Assembly: GCA_030386875.1 (NCBI GenBank)
Contig: CM059562.1
Coordinates: 62,246,201 to 62,310,200 of the forward strand
DNA length: 64,000 bases
DNA from: Morinoia aosen
Taxonomy: Eukaryota > Arthropoda > Malacostraca > Amphipoda > Talitridae
Direction of reading: 5' to 3'
Numbering within the stretch: the stretch's first letter is position 1; every line of letters begins with the position of its first letter. The notes under the pieces are model-generated. The model was not told the origin of the DNA, did not search any database, and worked only from the letters and a program-made list of their open reading frames with translations. A program made the position numbers and the translations under genes. Positions 21,866-33,425 of this stretch are shown here, in pieces.

Positions 21866-22869
21866 TGTCGAAAAAGTGAATGGAACCGTCAGGGCCATCG
21901 GGAGGCCGTCCGAAGTTTCCTCGGCGGTCCGGGATTTAGGAGAAGGTTGTCAATTCTTTTGATGTTTAGTTTGCTGAGAGAGCGGTGTCTCTGTCAGTGC
22001 TATATTTTTCGTCTTTTGTTTGGTATCAAATTTGGTTTCTAGGGCCCTAGTATCTAGTGTTCAGTTATGTTCAGGTTTGCATGAGTTTTATTACTCCTGT
22101 TGGAGGGCCGGTCAGCTTAAATCCTTAATTAGGGGGGGCTTTTAATGGATGTGAAGAGCAAATTCGCTCAATTATCTTACTCTGGTAGCAGAGTCCCTTA
22201 AACTTTGCTATTAAATTCACTACTCTAGTAGAAAGCAGCTAGACAGCAGTCGAAGTCCTAATTTGACTGATCAGCTTTCTCTAACTTAACTTATGAAAAT
22301 TAGAGGTCCCCTCGTCTTGCGGTACTAATTTTAATCAACCTTAGCATTCTTACTGTTCTGGCCGGTCCTTCGATTTCCTCTTCTGTGTTTCTATTAAGCG
22401 GTGAAATCGCCACTTCGAGGAATAGAATTCGAAGGTTAGTAATCTCTTAAGTGATCAAAGTAATTAATGGAAAATGATATAAGCTCTGCGATTGATATCG
22501 TTCGCGTGCTAAGTACCCTAATTTAAACACTCAATGTTTTCTTTCAGTAAGCTGCCGAAATTCATCCCTAGCGATTAAACCCTGTTCGTCACTACTTCTA
22601 AAGTAGACTGCACGAAGTTAGTTCGGTACGTTGCTAGGAATAATAACGAAACTAGCGTGATACTTTGCTAAATCTTGAAAAAGTTTGATTTAAATTTGGT
22701 TATAATTTCGTTTGGTCTCGTCATGGGATTTATTAGCTTCTTTATTTCAGTGCAGTGACCTAGCTTCCGTGGTTGCTAGTGCGTACTGACTCCTCGCCTC
22801 TTGTTGCGAACGGCAGCTCCTCGAATAAAACCTCAGCGAACGTCCGTTGTCTTTTATTTATTAATAGAA
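21866..22869. mobile_element. nested ~1.0-kb insertion of unknown class
   Basis: Lies between two TATTCAC copies (21859-21865 and 22870-22876), after the end of the transposase and before the right inverted repeat. It starts TGTCGAAAAAGTGAATGG and ends TTATTTATTAATAGAA, with AATAAA about 45 bp from its right end. It has no coding capacity. A solo LTR of another retrotransposon would explain the TG start and AATAAA, but the right end is not CA and a 7-bp duplication is longer than usual for LTR elements; a truncated non-LTR element would explain the duplication and AT-rich end. Confidence 0.65.
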
Positions 22870-22927
22870 TATTCACAAAATATTTATATCTATTGTTTGT
22901 TTTTTATAGTTTATAAATTTTATATTC

Positions 22928-23155
22928 TTTTCTGAAGTGACTCGTAACTTTTGGCCACTGAAATTTTGAAGATATTTTAATAATGTGTTGATAACGATAA
23001 ATATTTGTTATATTTTATTTTAGTTATTGACAGCTATAAATATTATACATACTTCGATGTCTGAAGGATATCTTGCGTGTTCGCTTTGTTGTTAATTAAT
23101 AAATTGCACTTAATTATATTTGTTATTCCTGACCTTTATATTTTGGCCGCTACTG
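22928..23155 (-). repeat. right terminal inverted repeat of the Tc1-like element
   Basis: Inverted partner of 20507-20734, same length, ending CCGCTACTG then TA. Indels between the two repeats are few. Confidence 0.93.
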
Positions 23156-23420
23156 TACATTGTGAACACGATCTGCAACAAGTATTCATATTACGATCAA
23201 TGTTTGCTATTGTTTTCTCAGTAGGTAATTAAAATAAACTGAGAACAATATTCAACTACTGCTACCGCCGTAAATAGTGCGATTAAGAACAGAATTCAAG
23301 ACTAAAAATTAGTTGAAAAAAGTCGGACGTAAACGGCGCACGAGTTACCCAGAATATGGACGAGATGCTGTCATAAAGTATCCGGGCCGTCTATAATAGA
23401 TTTTTTGCTTAGGCTATTAG

Positions 23421-23798
23421 TGGTGGCCTTCTTTTTTAAAGTATTTATGCAAAGGTAATTTCAAGAAACGCAATGTCACCCGTCTTTTAAGAAAACTCGG
23501 CTGGATCTCAATACCAGACAGATATATGATCCATAAAGCTCGACAAGTGTTCTCATCTCTGTACTTCTCTCAGAGTAATGCAGATGTGGTAAAAAATTTT
23601 CCAGCCAATATCCCAAACGAAAAACCAAATCGGAGGAATGATGTCTTAGACAGTTACCATTCATCTGACGTGGGACAAAAAGCTCTATCAAATTCTGGAG
23701 CTCTTTTGCCGAATAAGCTTCCTCCGCATATAAAAAACTCTAAAACTGTAAAAGAATTTAGAGTTAATGTGTCACGTCATTTCGCATCTCAGTCATAG
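23421..23798 (+). pseudogene. C-terminal fragment of a non-LTR retrotransposon reverse transcriptase
   Basis: An open stretch ends at 23798. The protein contains LLRKLGWISIPDRY followed about 60 residues later by ALSNSGALLPNKLPPHIKNS and KTVKEFRVNVSRHF. This is the familiar tail of arthropod LINE reverse transcriptases: a leucine-rich LGWLPI..R block, then a G-LWN-LP-IRNS-S-FK pattern. Here the usual Gly-Pro-x-x-Trp-Asn is degraded to Gly-Ala-Leu-Leu-Pro-Asn. No upstream RT domain is present, so this is a 5'-truncated dead copy. The clade is not determined. Confidence 0.6.
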
Positions 23799-23949
23799 GG
23801 AAAAACGGACTGCAACACTTCGGTGTGAATTGCGCACTAAAACGATTGCCTAAAATTCGGTCATTGCTACTTTAGGGTCAGCATTTCAAACTCTGTGCGA
23901 AGTTGGAATGCCTACACTTATTTTAGCTGACTTTGTTCACTTCCTACTA

Positions 23950-25975
23950 TCCACACAGCGAAAACCTCACACTTAGCCTGTGTAGTGTAGTTGATTATGA
24001 AGCCATAATTAGGTTCATATGTAGAAATTTTCTAGCTACGTGTAACTCATAAGTAATATCAATCTCTCACCATGTCTCTATTTTATTGCATGCAACCAAA
24101 TGTGGTTAAAGAGAATACTGAAAGGATGAGAAACCTAAAATGTTTATGTTCAAACTGTAACTTAATTTTCCTGAAATTTCTTTTAGAAAATTAGGAATTA
24201 TCTCTTTTTTACGTCCACTAAGTCCCTCTAATATTAATATTTCTTATTTTTGTCGACTACAATGAGCAACACAGCCGTCAGCTCAATGTAGCAGGACAAA
24301 GTTCGCTTTTATTAGTACAATTATTTTTGATTTTATATACTTACATTTACCATCCGTACGATGAACTAGCTCTGAAATTCATTTTTGTGTGTATATCAGT
24401 TTACATGTTTCTAGATGCAAGTGTTGTGTTATGTTTTTTAAAACTATTTTTAGCTAACATTGTCTCACTACTTTGAAATCATTTACTACGGTGTTTCAAT
24501 CGAGTCGGTAGAGTAGAGGGTATTCGTGTCTTTTTTTCTTTCGTTTTTTTTTCACTTATAGTGAAGGACTTTCAAGGCATTCTCTAGTAGTGTTCATGAG
24601 TTTTCAATCATCTTACCAAGTACGAAATATCCCAGAGAATATATTTTGTCTGTTTCTCTCATTGACATAATTAACCCATGAGAGGGCTATTGTACTCGTT
24701 TGGTTTATACTCCTGTACTCCTCGATTGGGGAAGAGTTTTTTCATATTCTTTCTTTTTCTGCGCACGGTTAGCACTGAACTTCAAATCAGAAGTTACTCT
24801 GAATTTCAGTAAAAAAAATTAGCACACTGGCCTACTGTTCTTCCTAGCTACGTCTACCTGCCAAAACTTTGTAGCCATTTGCTACTTGTAAGTGATATAT
24901 GGCTATCACAGTGTCTCCATTTTATCCCATGTACCCATATCCGTATAACGTTGATGAGAATACCGAAAGGATGTGAAACCCCGAGATGTTTTTTGTTTTT
25001 TTGTCTAAACTGTAATTACGTTTTCCGTAAAAATTTCTATTAGAAAATTAAATACTAGTTCATTTTGACGTTTTTCGAAGTCTTTTCCAAGTTTTTTTAT
25101 TCGTCAAGTAATTTCATACGATTAAACTAAGCTCGACTGTAATTTTCGATATAGCAAATGGAGGATTGTTTTTTATGTTTATAATTTTGGTTATATTCAT
25201 TTTCAATACGTATATATTTGAATATGCGTGTATGAGAATGTGTGTACGCATATGTATATGTGTACGCAGGCAAACATATATATGTGTGCATGTGGGTGTG
25301 TATATATGTATGTCTACATTTACATATACATATCTATGTTTCTATTTTTATTTTTTTGCGTAAAAGCAAAACCTCAAGGTCCATTGCAATTCACTTAATT
25401 CTCTGCAACCAGTTAACACTGAACCATACCTCAGAAATAAATAAATTTATTGCACTTGCTAAATGATTAAAAAATAGATATTTCACTACCGCAGAGGACG
25501 ATTCTGTGAATAGTGAAAATGAAAAATATAAGCAAAAAATGTAATAAAGCGCAATTTGAGCGTATGACTCGCGAAAAAATGATCATTCTGTCCGTATGTT
25601 GAACAAGCTATAAATTCTATTTTGGGTGTATGTTTGTTTATGTGTTTCTAGATGAGCGTGTTACGTTGCACGATGTTTTTTTATAAATTCTTGGTGACTG
25701 ACCCTGTTCTCACTACTTGATAATAATTTACGACGGTTTCAATCTGCTTCAGTAGAGAGTTTTTGTCCTTTCTTAATTCATTTCAACTAATAATTTAGGT
25801 TTTCCGAAGAATTATCTAGCAGTATTTAAATTATTTAAACGTTGTCAGCCATTTCTTGGTGCCTAAAATATCCGAGAGATAACAGTTTTATTAAATTAGT
25901 CTGTGACATGGTTAATATATTAGTACGCCTCGTATGGTTTATTTATTAGTGCGCCTCGTTCAGTTTGTCTATATA
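23950..25975. repeat. old tandem duplication of about 0.9-1.1 kb
   Basis: Blocks in 23950-24740 recur in the same order in 24830-25970. Pairs: CTAGCTACGT...GTGTCTCCATTTTA (24030/24843); GAATACTGAAAGGATG-GAAACC (24112/24957); TTTCTAGATG then GTGTT-GTT (24408/25645); CTCACTACTT-GA (24465/25710); TATCC-GAGA (24628/25868); TACTCGTTTGGTTTATACT versus TACGCCTCGTATGGTTTAT (24692/25923). Identity is low with many indels, and the second copy is stretched by a TG/TA-rich microsatellite. No protein is visible. It could be two copies of one unknown element side by side. Confidence 0.6.
25225..25345. repeat. TG/TA-rich cryptic microsatellite
   Basis: Alternating purine-pyrimidine DNA made of GTGTACGCATATGTATATG-like words. 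It makes the overlapping short frames here open by composition alone; none is a gene. A similar tract lies at about 26380-26475 inside the hAT-like element. Confidence 0.8.
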
Positions 25976-27314
25976 CAGTGGTTATACTGACTAGTTTACG
26001 CTGATATTTGCGCACATGCTAACTTGTGTATATGTGTACGTGTGCACGCTATGCGTACGTAGATAGGTGAATGTTTCACTACGTAATATTTCATTTCACT
26101 TGATTATTATAAAGCATATATAAAATATATATACATATGTTGCGCGATCACCCCCATATGATAGATAAGACGCTTATCGACCATGCAATGATCTTTTCGA
26201 TGCAATATTTAGGAAAACATCGTTACAATATTTCATTACAAATTGTATGCAGCAACACATACTGAAAAAGTTGTCACGAATTTCCTTTGCTCATTATCCT
26301 ATATTTCAGAACATCGCACAGCATTTTTATAGAAAGCGTGTGTATTGTGATTGCCTCGATGCATAGAAATGTATTTGTGTATGTTTACGTGTTAGGTGTA
26401 TGTATGTGCGTAGGTATGTGTGTGCATGTAGTATGTGTGTATATATTTGCATGTATATATGCACATATGTGTGTACTAAATTGACAGCTAGCATTTTATC
26501 TAGAGATTATAGTCTATTTTCTGTTAACTCTCAACTTGTAACATTACCTAACTCGTCATCTCTTTATTATTTTAAAGTATACACGTAAAAAAACTATAAA
26601 TTCGTTGTGTGATCGTCCATTTATACTTAAAAATAATACTTATCAACTAATGACCGGTATGTTACAAATTTCTGATTAGAAATAAAATAACTTGTAATTT
26701 CCGTGGTCCTCATGCTTATATTTATATTTTTTCATGCTTCCTTGAAATGACATTTTTAAACATCTGCTGAAACAAGCAATTTCTAATATTACTTCCTGGT
26801 GTCACGAACTTCAAAGTTTTATGTCATGTACATGTAAACTGTCAAAAGTGTTTCCACCCCACAATGAAAATGCATCGTTCATGATATTTTGTTGTCTCTT
26901 ATAATTATTATTACATGTATCATCAGATGTAGATTAAGCAACATTAGGAGTATATTACCCTCAATTATTTCTCTTCAACTAGTGACATGGGTATTACAAT
27001 ACTCATGTGTGTGTATCATCTAAGTGTATTAACTTTAAGGTATTTAAAACCAATGATTGCACTTTTGTATACAATCTCTATTAGAAATAAAGTGTTTTTC
27101 TTTATTTCTTCCTTTTTTCTTTACCTTGTTGGAGGTACTGAACCCCACAAGTTCCATATATGCAATAATCGAACCCTTCGTAGTTGGAAAAAAACGGGCC
27201 TTTTATTCTTCAAATGCAAAGCATATGTATACGACTATATACTGCATTAGTGCGCACACTGTACCGTGCCGAACCCAGAAGTTCAACTCACCGAACTCAG
27301 TTTAAGAACCACTG
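25976..27314. mobile_element. non-autonomous hAT-like element, 1.34 kb
   Basis: Left end CAGTGGTTATACTGA; right end, reverse complemented, CAGTGGTTCTTAAACTGAG. CAGTGGTT is a classical hAT terminus. The flanks are GTCTATATA (25967-25975) and GTCTATAA (27315-27322), an 8-bp duplication apart from one base. A 26-bp tandem repeat (like TTTATTAGTACGCCTCGTATGGTT) runs up to the left end and continues right after the right end, so deleting the element restores the array. No transposase is readable inside. Confidence 0.65.
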
Positions 27315-27429
27315 GTCTATAAGTACATCTCGTATAGTTTGTTTATTAGTAACTCTAGTATGGTATGTTTGTAAGGACGTTTTATATTAAGAAATTTTTA
27401 AAATCCAATTTGTTGTTGTGCATCTCATG

Positions 27430-28060
27430 TATCAAATTTTTTGGAAATAAACATTTTTATTTCTTTCTTTTCTTTCTTGAAGCAGACTCCCTGCGAATCA
27501 AAGCATAGAATGCCGAGTTTTTCCACGCCCATGAATACCAACAATTTTTACCTTGAGACTGAGAATTACCTCATTCCTTTTTTTCTGAATGTCCAATAGT
27601 GTCTGCACGGTGATCTTTCAGGTAAATTTTCAGTTTCGAGAACTGAACAGTCCCATCGGACTGAATTTAGTGAATTTGGAACGGCGGCCATATTGTTTTT
27701 GATTTGAACTCTGCTCTTTTTCAAAGCAGCGTGAGCAGATGCATTGTCGTAGGGCAAAAGTCATTCTTTCTTCAATTTGAGCCTTTTTCTTTGCACACTT
27801 TTTCTACGCTTCCTCATAACGTCGCAATAGAAATTTGGTTAGTGTAACGCCAATTGCCCGAACTGCAGTAGACAACGCCTTTGGTGTTGAAAATACGATG
27901 AACAGGGGTTTTGTTCCATTACTGACACACTGCACTTTTTTCGGTCTCAGTGACCGAACTACTACTTCCTACTGTAACTACTGCAGTTTTTTCTCTGTAT
28001 CTTTAAACCAAATTTTATGCGCGCGGAAATCATTAGGATCATTTGCAGACATTCCTTCAA
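27430..28060 (-). pseudogene. mariner-family transposase relic
   Basis: On the minus strand, near 27757-27670, a frame reads YDNASAHAALKK then QIKNNMAAVP, matching the second-Asp region of mariner transposases (HDNAxAHTA...NNIPVLP). Shifting frame, the next bases give KLKIYLK, like FPKLKIYLKG; further on, in another frame, CFDSQGVCFK resembles the C-terminal CIxSxGxYFEGD. Upstream (27940-27830), NTKGVVY and TPVHRIF resemble the central DxKGVVxxE block, and near 28050-28000 SANDPNDF resembles the region before the first Asp. The normal SPDLAP third-Asp motif is destroyed. Terminal repeats were not identified, so the limits are approximate. Confidence 0.5.
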
Positions 28061-29684
28061 GTTTATGACGCACATCAAACATGCATCTGCGCTCATCTGT
28101 CTGACCCCCAAACAAAAAACGAGGGGTGATTTTCTCAACGCAGCAAATGCCTAAATTTTAAGCTAAAACTTTTGTGCTTCTCAAGCCTATATCGACTTAT
28201 GTGAACAAACAATGGATTGCTTGACTACGGTATCGTGGAAAAGTTGTAAAATTTCTTCAACTTTTCATCCGTAATGCTCTTGGACGTTCGTTCTAATCCG
28301 TGGTCTCTTTCACTTTAAGTTGTGCTAGCTTTGAAACGAAAGTACCTCTCAGAAACTCATGTCTTGTTTAGAAAATCCTTTTGGGAGCTTCTCAAAGCAT
28401 TGCAGAAGTTTCAGTAGGTTATTCACCAACTTCAAAAGGAAACTTCATTCAAGGTCCTAAGTAAAATTTTTTCTGCCGTCAGAAAATTGAAAAGTGAATT
28501 TTAACACACGTGACAGAACACAACTCACTGACCGAACACAACGTTACAATGTTACCGAACTCAGCGGTCTGACTCATTGGATGTCAAGCAGACGGAAGTT
28601 GGCACTCGGCTTGTGCCGGAAGTCCAATAGCCCTGTCAAGCGCAGGGCGAAAACATGCTGTTTGACTCTGTTAAATCCTATTTGCTTGCATGCTTGCATC
28701 TCAGTTGGCACTGTTTATGCACTGTTTTCAGTAAAACATGGGACAAAATTCAGCACAGTATAGTGGGATAAATGTTGAGCCACATGTCTTATCCAAAGAT
28801 ATAAAGGAAATTCAACTTCTTTTTTAGCACTGGAAATTATTTAATTCTTTCGCTAGTATGTTGGAAGAAATAAATTTCATCCGTTGAACTTATTTTCTTA
28901 ATCACACATGCTGTTTGTTGCGTGCGTTTTCCTTAAATATCCATTTTACATGGCATATTTTCACCTTTCTCGGGCTCAAGTGTTTTGAATAAATGTTACA
29001 AATTACGATTTTGCGTTCGTAACAAACAAAAGAATTAGCAACTAATTTCTAGGTTATAAAATGTCATTTAAACAGCACGACCCACCTGGTCACAGGGTAT
29101 AGATAAGTTGTCAATCGAAAGCAAAACATTTACGCTCATTTTCTAGCGTCCAGGTATCCAGTTTACAGGGTGGAACCAGAAGGACGGACATCCCTATCAG
29201 ACAAATAAGTAACTAACGGCGAATTACTTCATAAATGAATGTACAAATTTATATTTTTTGAATTACTTTCCAATGATTAGTGAAATTTGAACCGATAATT
29301 TTTCACATAAGAAAAGTTCATTTGCGGAATTTATTAGACGATTTCGAAATTATTTTGTTCTTTTTTGGTCAGAAATTCACCTGAAGATATGGAGAAATGA
29401 AAATAGGTTAAACTTTGTAGTAATATTTGTTGTAATATATTGGATTTGACACTGAGTTAGGGTAGGTTAGTTTAACTAACTTGAACGACTAGTTGAGGAC
29501 TAAACAAGAGCGTTCGTCTGATTGTGAAAAGTAGTTAATTGTCATGGGGTGAAATTTTAGCTCGTTCACCGCGTTTCAGCGGTTGTTAACGGTTGGTGTA
29601 GGTAGGTTGTAAGTAGCAAAAGTTGGAAATTGAATTTAATGCTCGAATACATTTTTATCGTTCCTAAGAAACATGGAAATACAA
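28061..29684. other. anonymous DNA
   Basis: No gene recognised. 28500-28650 contains several GACCGAAC/CCGAACTCAG words also seen near 27290 and 37690, perhaps traces of an unidentified repeat. TTACAGGGTGGAACCAGAAGG at 29167 looks like a transposon edge but has no partner that I can find. Confidence 0.35.
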
Positions 29685-30010
29685 TCTTCTATACTATAAT
29701 AAGACCCCGCGTCCGTCCGTCTGTCCGTGTGTAATACTCACCAGCCAAAAGTGAGTGATGAGCGTATCTGTGATACAAGCTTCATCAACTCCACAATTTT
29801 CGGTGCCTTAACCCAACAAATTCAGAGTCGGTATGAATATCACGTGTATTGTTAGGTTAGATTAGGTTGTATAGAATATCAGTAGTTGAGACTTGGAAAA
29901 GTATAGGAAAGCCATAGAATAGCGTGGGAAATCATGGGAGAGCCATGTTGAAGCTCAGTTGGTCCGATATCTATCCCTGCCATTTTTTGAGGGGCCGCGT
30001 GCACTCGTTG
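29685..30010 (+). mobile_element. possible non-autonomous Helitron, 5' end only
   Basis: TCTTCTATACTATAATAAG followed by CGTCCGTCCGTCTGTCCG at 29684-29726 resembles the 5' end common to many insect Helitrons (TCTATACTA then a run of CTGTCCGT). The preceding base is A, as expected. A 3' hairpin followed by CTRR is not evident; GGGCCGCGTGCAC at 29992-30003 could be a decayed subterminal segment. The right limit is a guess. Confidence 0.3.
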
Positions 30011-30662
30011 TGCTTTAATATTTCACCCCGTATGATATCAGTTATTTTTTAAAGAGGTCGCGAAACAAATGAAAAGCCATTCATTTATACCGATACGTGA
30101 GTGAGCAATTTACTTAGTTGGACATATATGGCCCAATACGCGGGTAACGTGTTATCGGCAAAATGCTTGTAGGTGAACAGTAATTAAATGCTGTTCCATG
30201 TCTGCATATATTGGTAAGTTTGTGCGATAGTTCCTGGAATAGATATAAACCTCATTTCTTCTTATCTCTCACGGAAATACATTAAAAAATACTCCACTAT
30301 CTTAGAAATTTTGAAAAATGTCGAATTGAATTTCCTCAACCAAATCATTCCGATAATGCGACCGATAAATCTGTGCGTAAAACTCGCACAAGTCCCATCA
30401 ATGCAACCAAATACTCCCAAAGCAAATCAAAGCTTAAGAAATGCTCTTGTTTGCCCTACCTTGAATTTCAAGGTACTGTGCCAGTAATAATTGCAAGTGC
30501 CTCTTTAGCGCATCGCATCTCATGAATTCATTGTTGCTATTGGACTGCAATTTACAGTAAATTCTATTCCAGCTGAATGCGTCGCACGGTAAAGCTTGCA
30601 TTTCAGGGTAAAAAATCTAATACTAGATTAGTTTTCTCTTTAATATGACCTGCGTTTTTTAG

Positions 30663-30929
30663 CACGTTGACTGCCTATTGGGGCATAAGAGTACCACTAG
30701 GTGAATTGCTCATTGGCGTATCAGTGTGAATGAACAGCATTTTAATTATTTCAACATCTTTTTTAGAAGAGATTTGAGCATACGAGGAGAGATGCACTTT
30801 TTGAGAGATGCACTTAGGAGAGATCCACTTTTTTTCGAGTAGTTAAGTCGATTTTTAAACTCTGCTACTTATAACCCTACATAACATGAGACAGCTGGCG
30901 CACGCGTGCGTCCAGCGGCAGCGAAAGTG
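30663..30929. mobile_element. piggyBac-like MITE, copy A
   Basis: Starts CACGTTGACTGCC; the right end, reverse complemented, reads CACTTTCGCTGCCGCTGGA. Flanks are TTAG and TTTT, close to TTAA. It shares ordered blocks with 48743-48997: ACAGCATTT-AATTATTTCAAC, AAGAGATTT-AGCA-ACGAGG, TTTTTAAACTCTGCTA and CCAGCGGCAGCGA. It contains a local duplication GAGAGATGCACTT. No coding capacity. Confidence 0.6.
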
Positions 30930-32814
30930 TTTTAGAAGAGAAATACCCAGGATATGAAAATCGTCGTCCTACCGTCCGATCTTCTCTTGGAAATTAATAA
31001 AAAACTCGAATTGTGGAGTATAGGAATGGAGTCTTTGCGACGCTTCGGTCTGACTCGACTCAAGGGCACTGATGCTTCCTCACGCCAGTCACAATTGCAA
31101 ATCTTAATTTTAACATTAAAATTTACAATAAAAAATTATTTAGTAATAGTCAAAATTTATGTCTACTCGTTTGGGTGGATGGAAAAAACCATACAATGAC
31201 TAAAAATATTCGCTGTAAATTCCAGTCTTGGTCTTTTCTTATTGTTCCCTCAAAATACAGCTGTCAAATCGAAAATATCCTACATTTTACAGCCTCGATT
31301 GCTTGTTTCAAGGACGTAAAAAGGTATCTGCCATAAAAATCCCTGTTTTTTGCAGACTGCTCGATATGGCTGCCAAAAAACCCAGAAATGAGATCACTGA
31401 AGGAATGAAAAGAACTCCAGAATTTGAGTTCTAATCGTGAAATTTACGCCTTCCAAACTTTGCTGAGTGTGGTAAACTTCCATGAGGACATACGTGTGGA
31501 ATGACAAAATGTCAAGTCTTGGTCAGCAGTATTCAGGATAGCTTTGAGAAGTTCATTTAGTGATGAGAAGTTGCAATGCTGCTGTGAAGCATCCTCGCAT
31601 CCTCAGCACTCGACAATGCGTAGAATGCGGAAAGAAACTTACGCTTGAACTGATAGAATTGTAAAGAATTGCATTGTGCGTTCTTGGACTACCTTCAGAT
31701 TTGATTTAAAAGTTTTTTTTGCGTATTCCCATCCATTAAATATTTTAATTATTTATGCTATGCTTAATAATACCTCAGAATCCATTGAGAGAATATCTTA
31801 AATTGTGTTAATTGCAACAAATGAGGGAAGGCGAGCCCAATCTACAAGATCTCTTATTTTTTCAATGATTATGAAGTAAATTTGAAGGCCATGGGAAGTA
31901 AATTTCACTCCTCACCGGAATTAGGTTTCTACTCAGTATTGGAGTCCGGTGCTTCGGAAATTTCATGCAATATTATTGGGGAATCCGAGGCCATTACCAT
32001 TATTCAGATAGAGGAAAACCGGTAAAAGAAAGACGGAAAATTCAGATAATCGACAGTGGATAATGATATGCCACTAAATTCGCGGGAGGTAGGTTTAAAA
32101 GGCTTGAAAATATCAGTTCTAATGAGGCCGCGAGAAAATGACTGGAATGTTGCCATGAGCTGCATGACACCTACACTCGTCCATCGACTGGAAATTTGCA
32201 AGGAGCGTCTCGCGCTGCCGTAGGATTTCCACGAAAACTTAAATTAAAGTTGAAATTAGACCATTCCAAGTTAAATTTCTACGTTTTTAATGCTCGTGCC
32301 CTGAAAATGGAAGTTTAATTTTGAAGGCTAAGAATATTCATCAAGATCTTTATATCTTATGAGGTTTCAAATCCAAGGTTATTTGCTAGAGCCAAAATTT
32401 GTCATGGATAATATTGCACTGGTGTAGGCTAAACCAATATTTTACTCCATTGAATGTCATTTCCCCTCCCAGCGCCAGACAAAGGAAATAAAACTGAAGG
32501 CCACAATATTGTGTGCATAGAGCTTTTTCAAGGCGTCATAACAAGATTCTGAGCCCTTTGTGTGATCACAAGCCTAAGGAAATTAAATCATCCTCCCTAG
32601 CAACTCCCTAACTGCGTGCTGAGGGGAGTCCGGGTGTTGAGCGTGGCAAGGAGGTGGAATATTCAAACAATTTACACCGTCATAACGGTAGAGTTGGCGT
32701 CGTGAGCTATTTCTAGATTCTCCTCACTACGTACTTCCGGCACGTAGCGCGGCCAAGTTCAGATTACAAGAACTTACGTTGCTAGGTGCACCTTTACGAC
32801 GACGTAAATAGTTT
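30930..32814. other. anonymous DNA
   Basis: No gene recognised; open frames are short and lack family signatures. Confidence 0.35.
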
Positions 32815-32926
32815 GAATATATATTAGTTCATATATTAATGTATCGAATATATAATATTATATTGAATATACATGAATGTATTAATTTATATGTATTATG
32901 GTTAAATATGGTTTGAATATAATAAA
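32815..32926. repeat. AT-rich low-complexity tract
   Basis: Almost pure A/T with many ATATTA/TAATAT palindromic words (GAATATATATTAG, TATAATATTATATTGAATATA). It borders a GC-rich patch on its right. Confidence 0.75.
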
Positions 32927-33425
32927 CAGAGGGGCCGAAATGTCGGGCCCCTCTGACGCGTTCGAATGCTTCAGTGCTGAACCTCTCCCAGCAGCACACC
33001 GCTGAAGTTACTAAGGGCGCTGAGGTGCAGCTCTTGAGGCAAGCCGCTTTGTGCTCCTAGGTTCCGCCTGATGCTGCGCCCTCTCCCGACGCACTTGCAT
33101 TCCCGACGTTGAAAGGCGAGAAGACACTCTGATCCGATTTGGTGCGCGCTGCATGCAGATGAGGCATTTGGGGCATACGTTGCTCTGCTTCACTTCTCAT
33201 TGGAACTGCACGCAAGTTCAAGAGAATTGCGGTACTACATTTGACAGCACTGGAGCGCAATGTCAAGCAAATGCTGGCTTTGTTGTATGATTTGTTGCTG
33301 AATTCGGAGCCCATGGCAACACCAGCCGAACCAGTCGATGTAGGAGTCAAATTTGAAGCGCGTGCGTTGAATCTTGTCATTCGCGAGCTATATGAGCCCC
33401 TTACTTGCTGGAGACGCATCTAGCA
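32927..33425. other. GC-rich island starting with a perfect 10-bp stem-loop
   Basis: CAGAGGGGCC (32927-32936) and GGCCCCTCTG (32946-32955) form a perfect inverted repeat around a 9-nt loop. The next ~470 bp is close to 50 percent GC, well above its surroundings. The minus strand is open from ATG 33419 to 33057 (120 codons, Ser/Arg-rich) and the plus strand from about 33205 to 33423 (ending LYEPLTCWRRI). Neither matches a family I know. It may be a decayed exon or an unidentified short repeat. Confidence 0.45.

Larger units (their letters stand above)
20507..23155 (+). mobile_element. Tc1-like DNA transposon, decayed, with nested insertion
   Basis: Bounded by TA on both sides (20505-20506 and 23156-23157). 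The 228-bp terminal inverted repeats (20507-20734 and 22928-23155) both start CAGTAGCGGCCAAAATATAA. Each repeat carries a second, internal copy of the edge motif (CAGTGGCCAAAAGTTA) near its inner end, the IR/DR arrangement known from several Tc1-like families. Total length is 2649 bp, too long for the family; removing the nested 1004-bp insertion and its 7-bp duplication leaves about 1.64 kb, the usual size. The two inverted repeats have diverged by roughly 15 percent by eye, so the copy is old. Confidence 0.93.

Noticed and set aside
29160-29200. TTACAGGGTGGAACC as a MITE edge
   Set aside because: No inverted partner or target duplication found within a reasonable distance.
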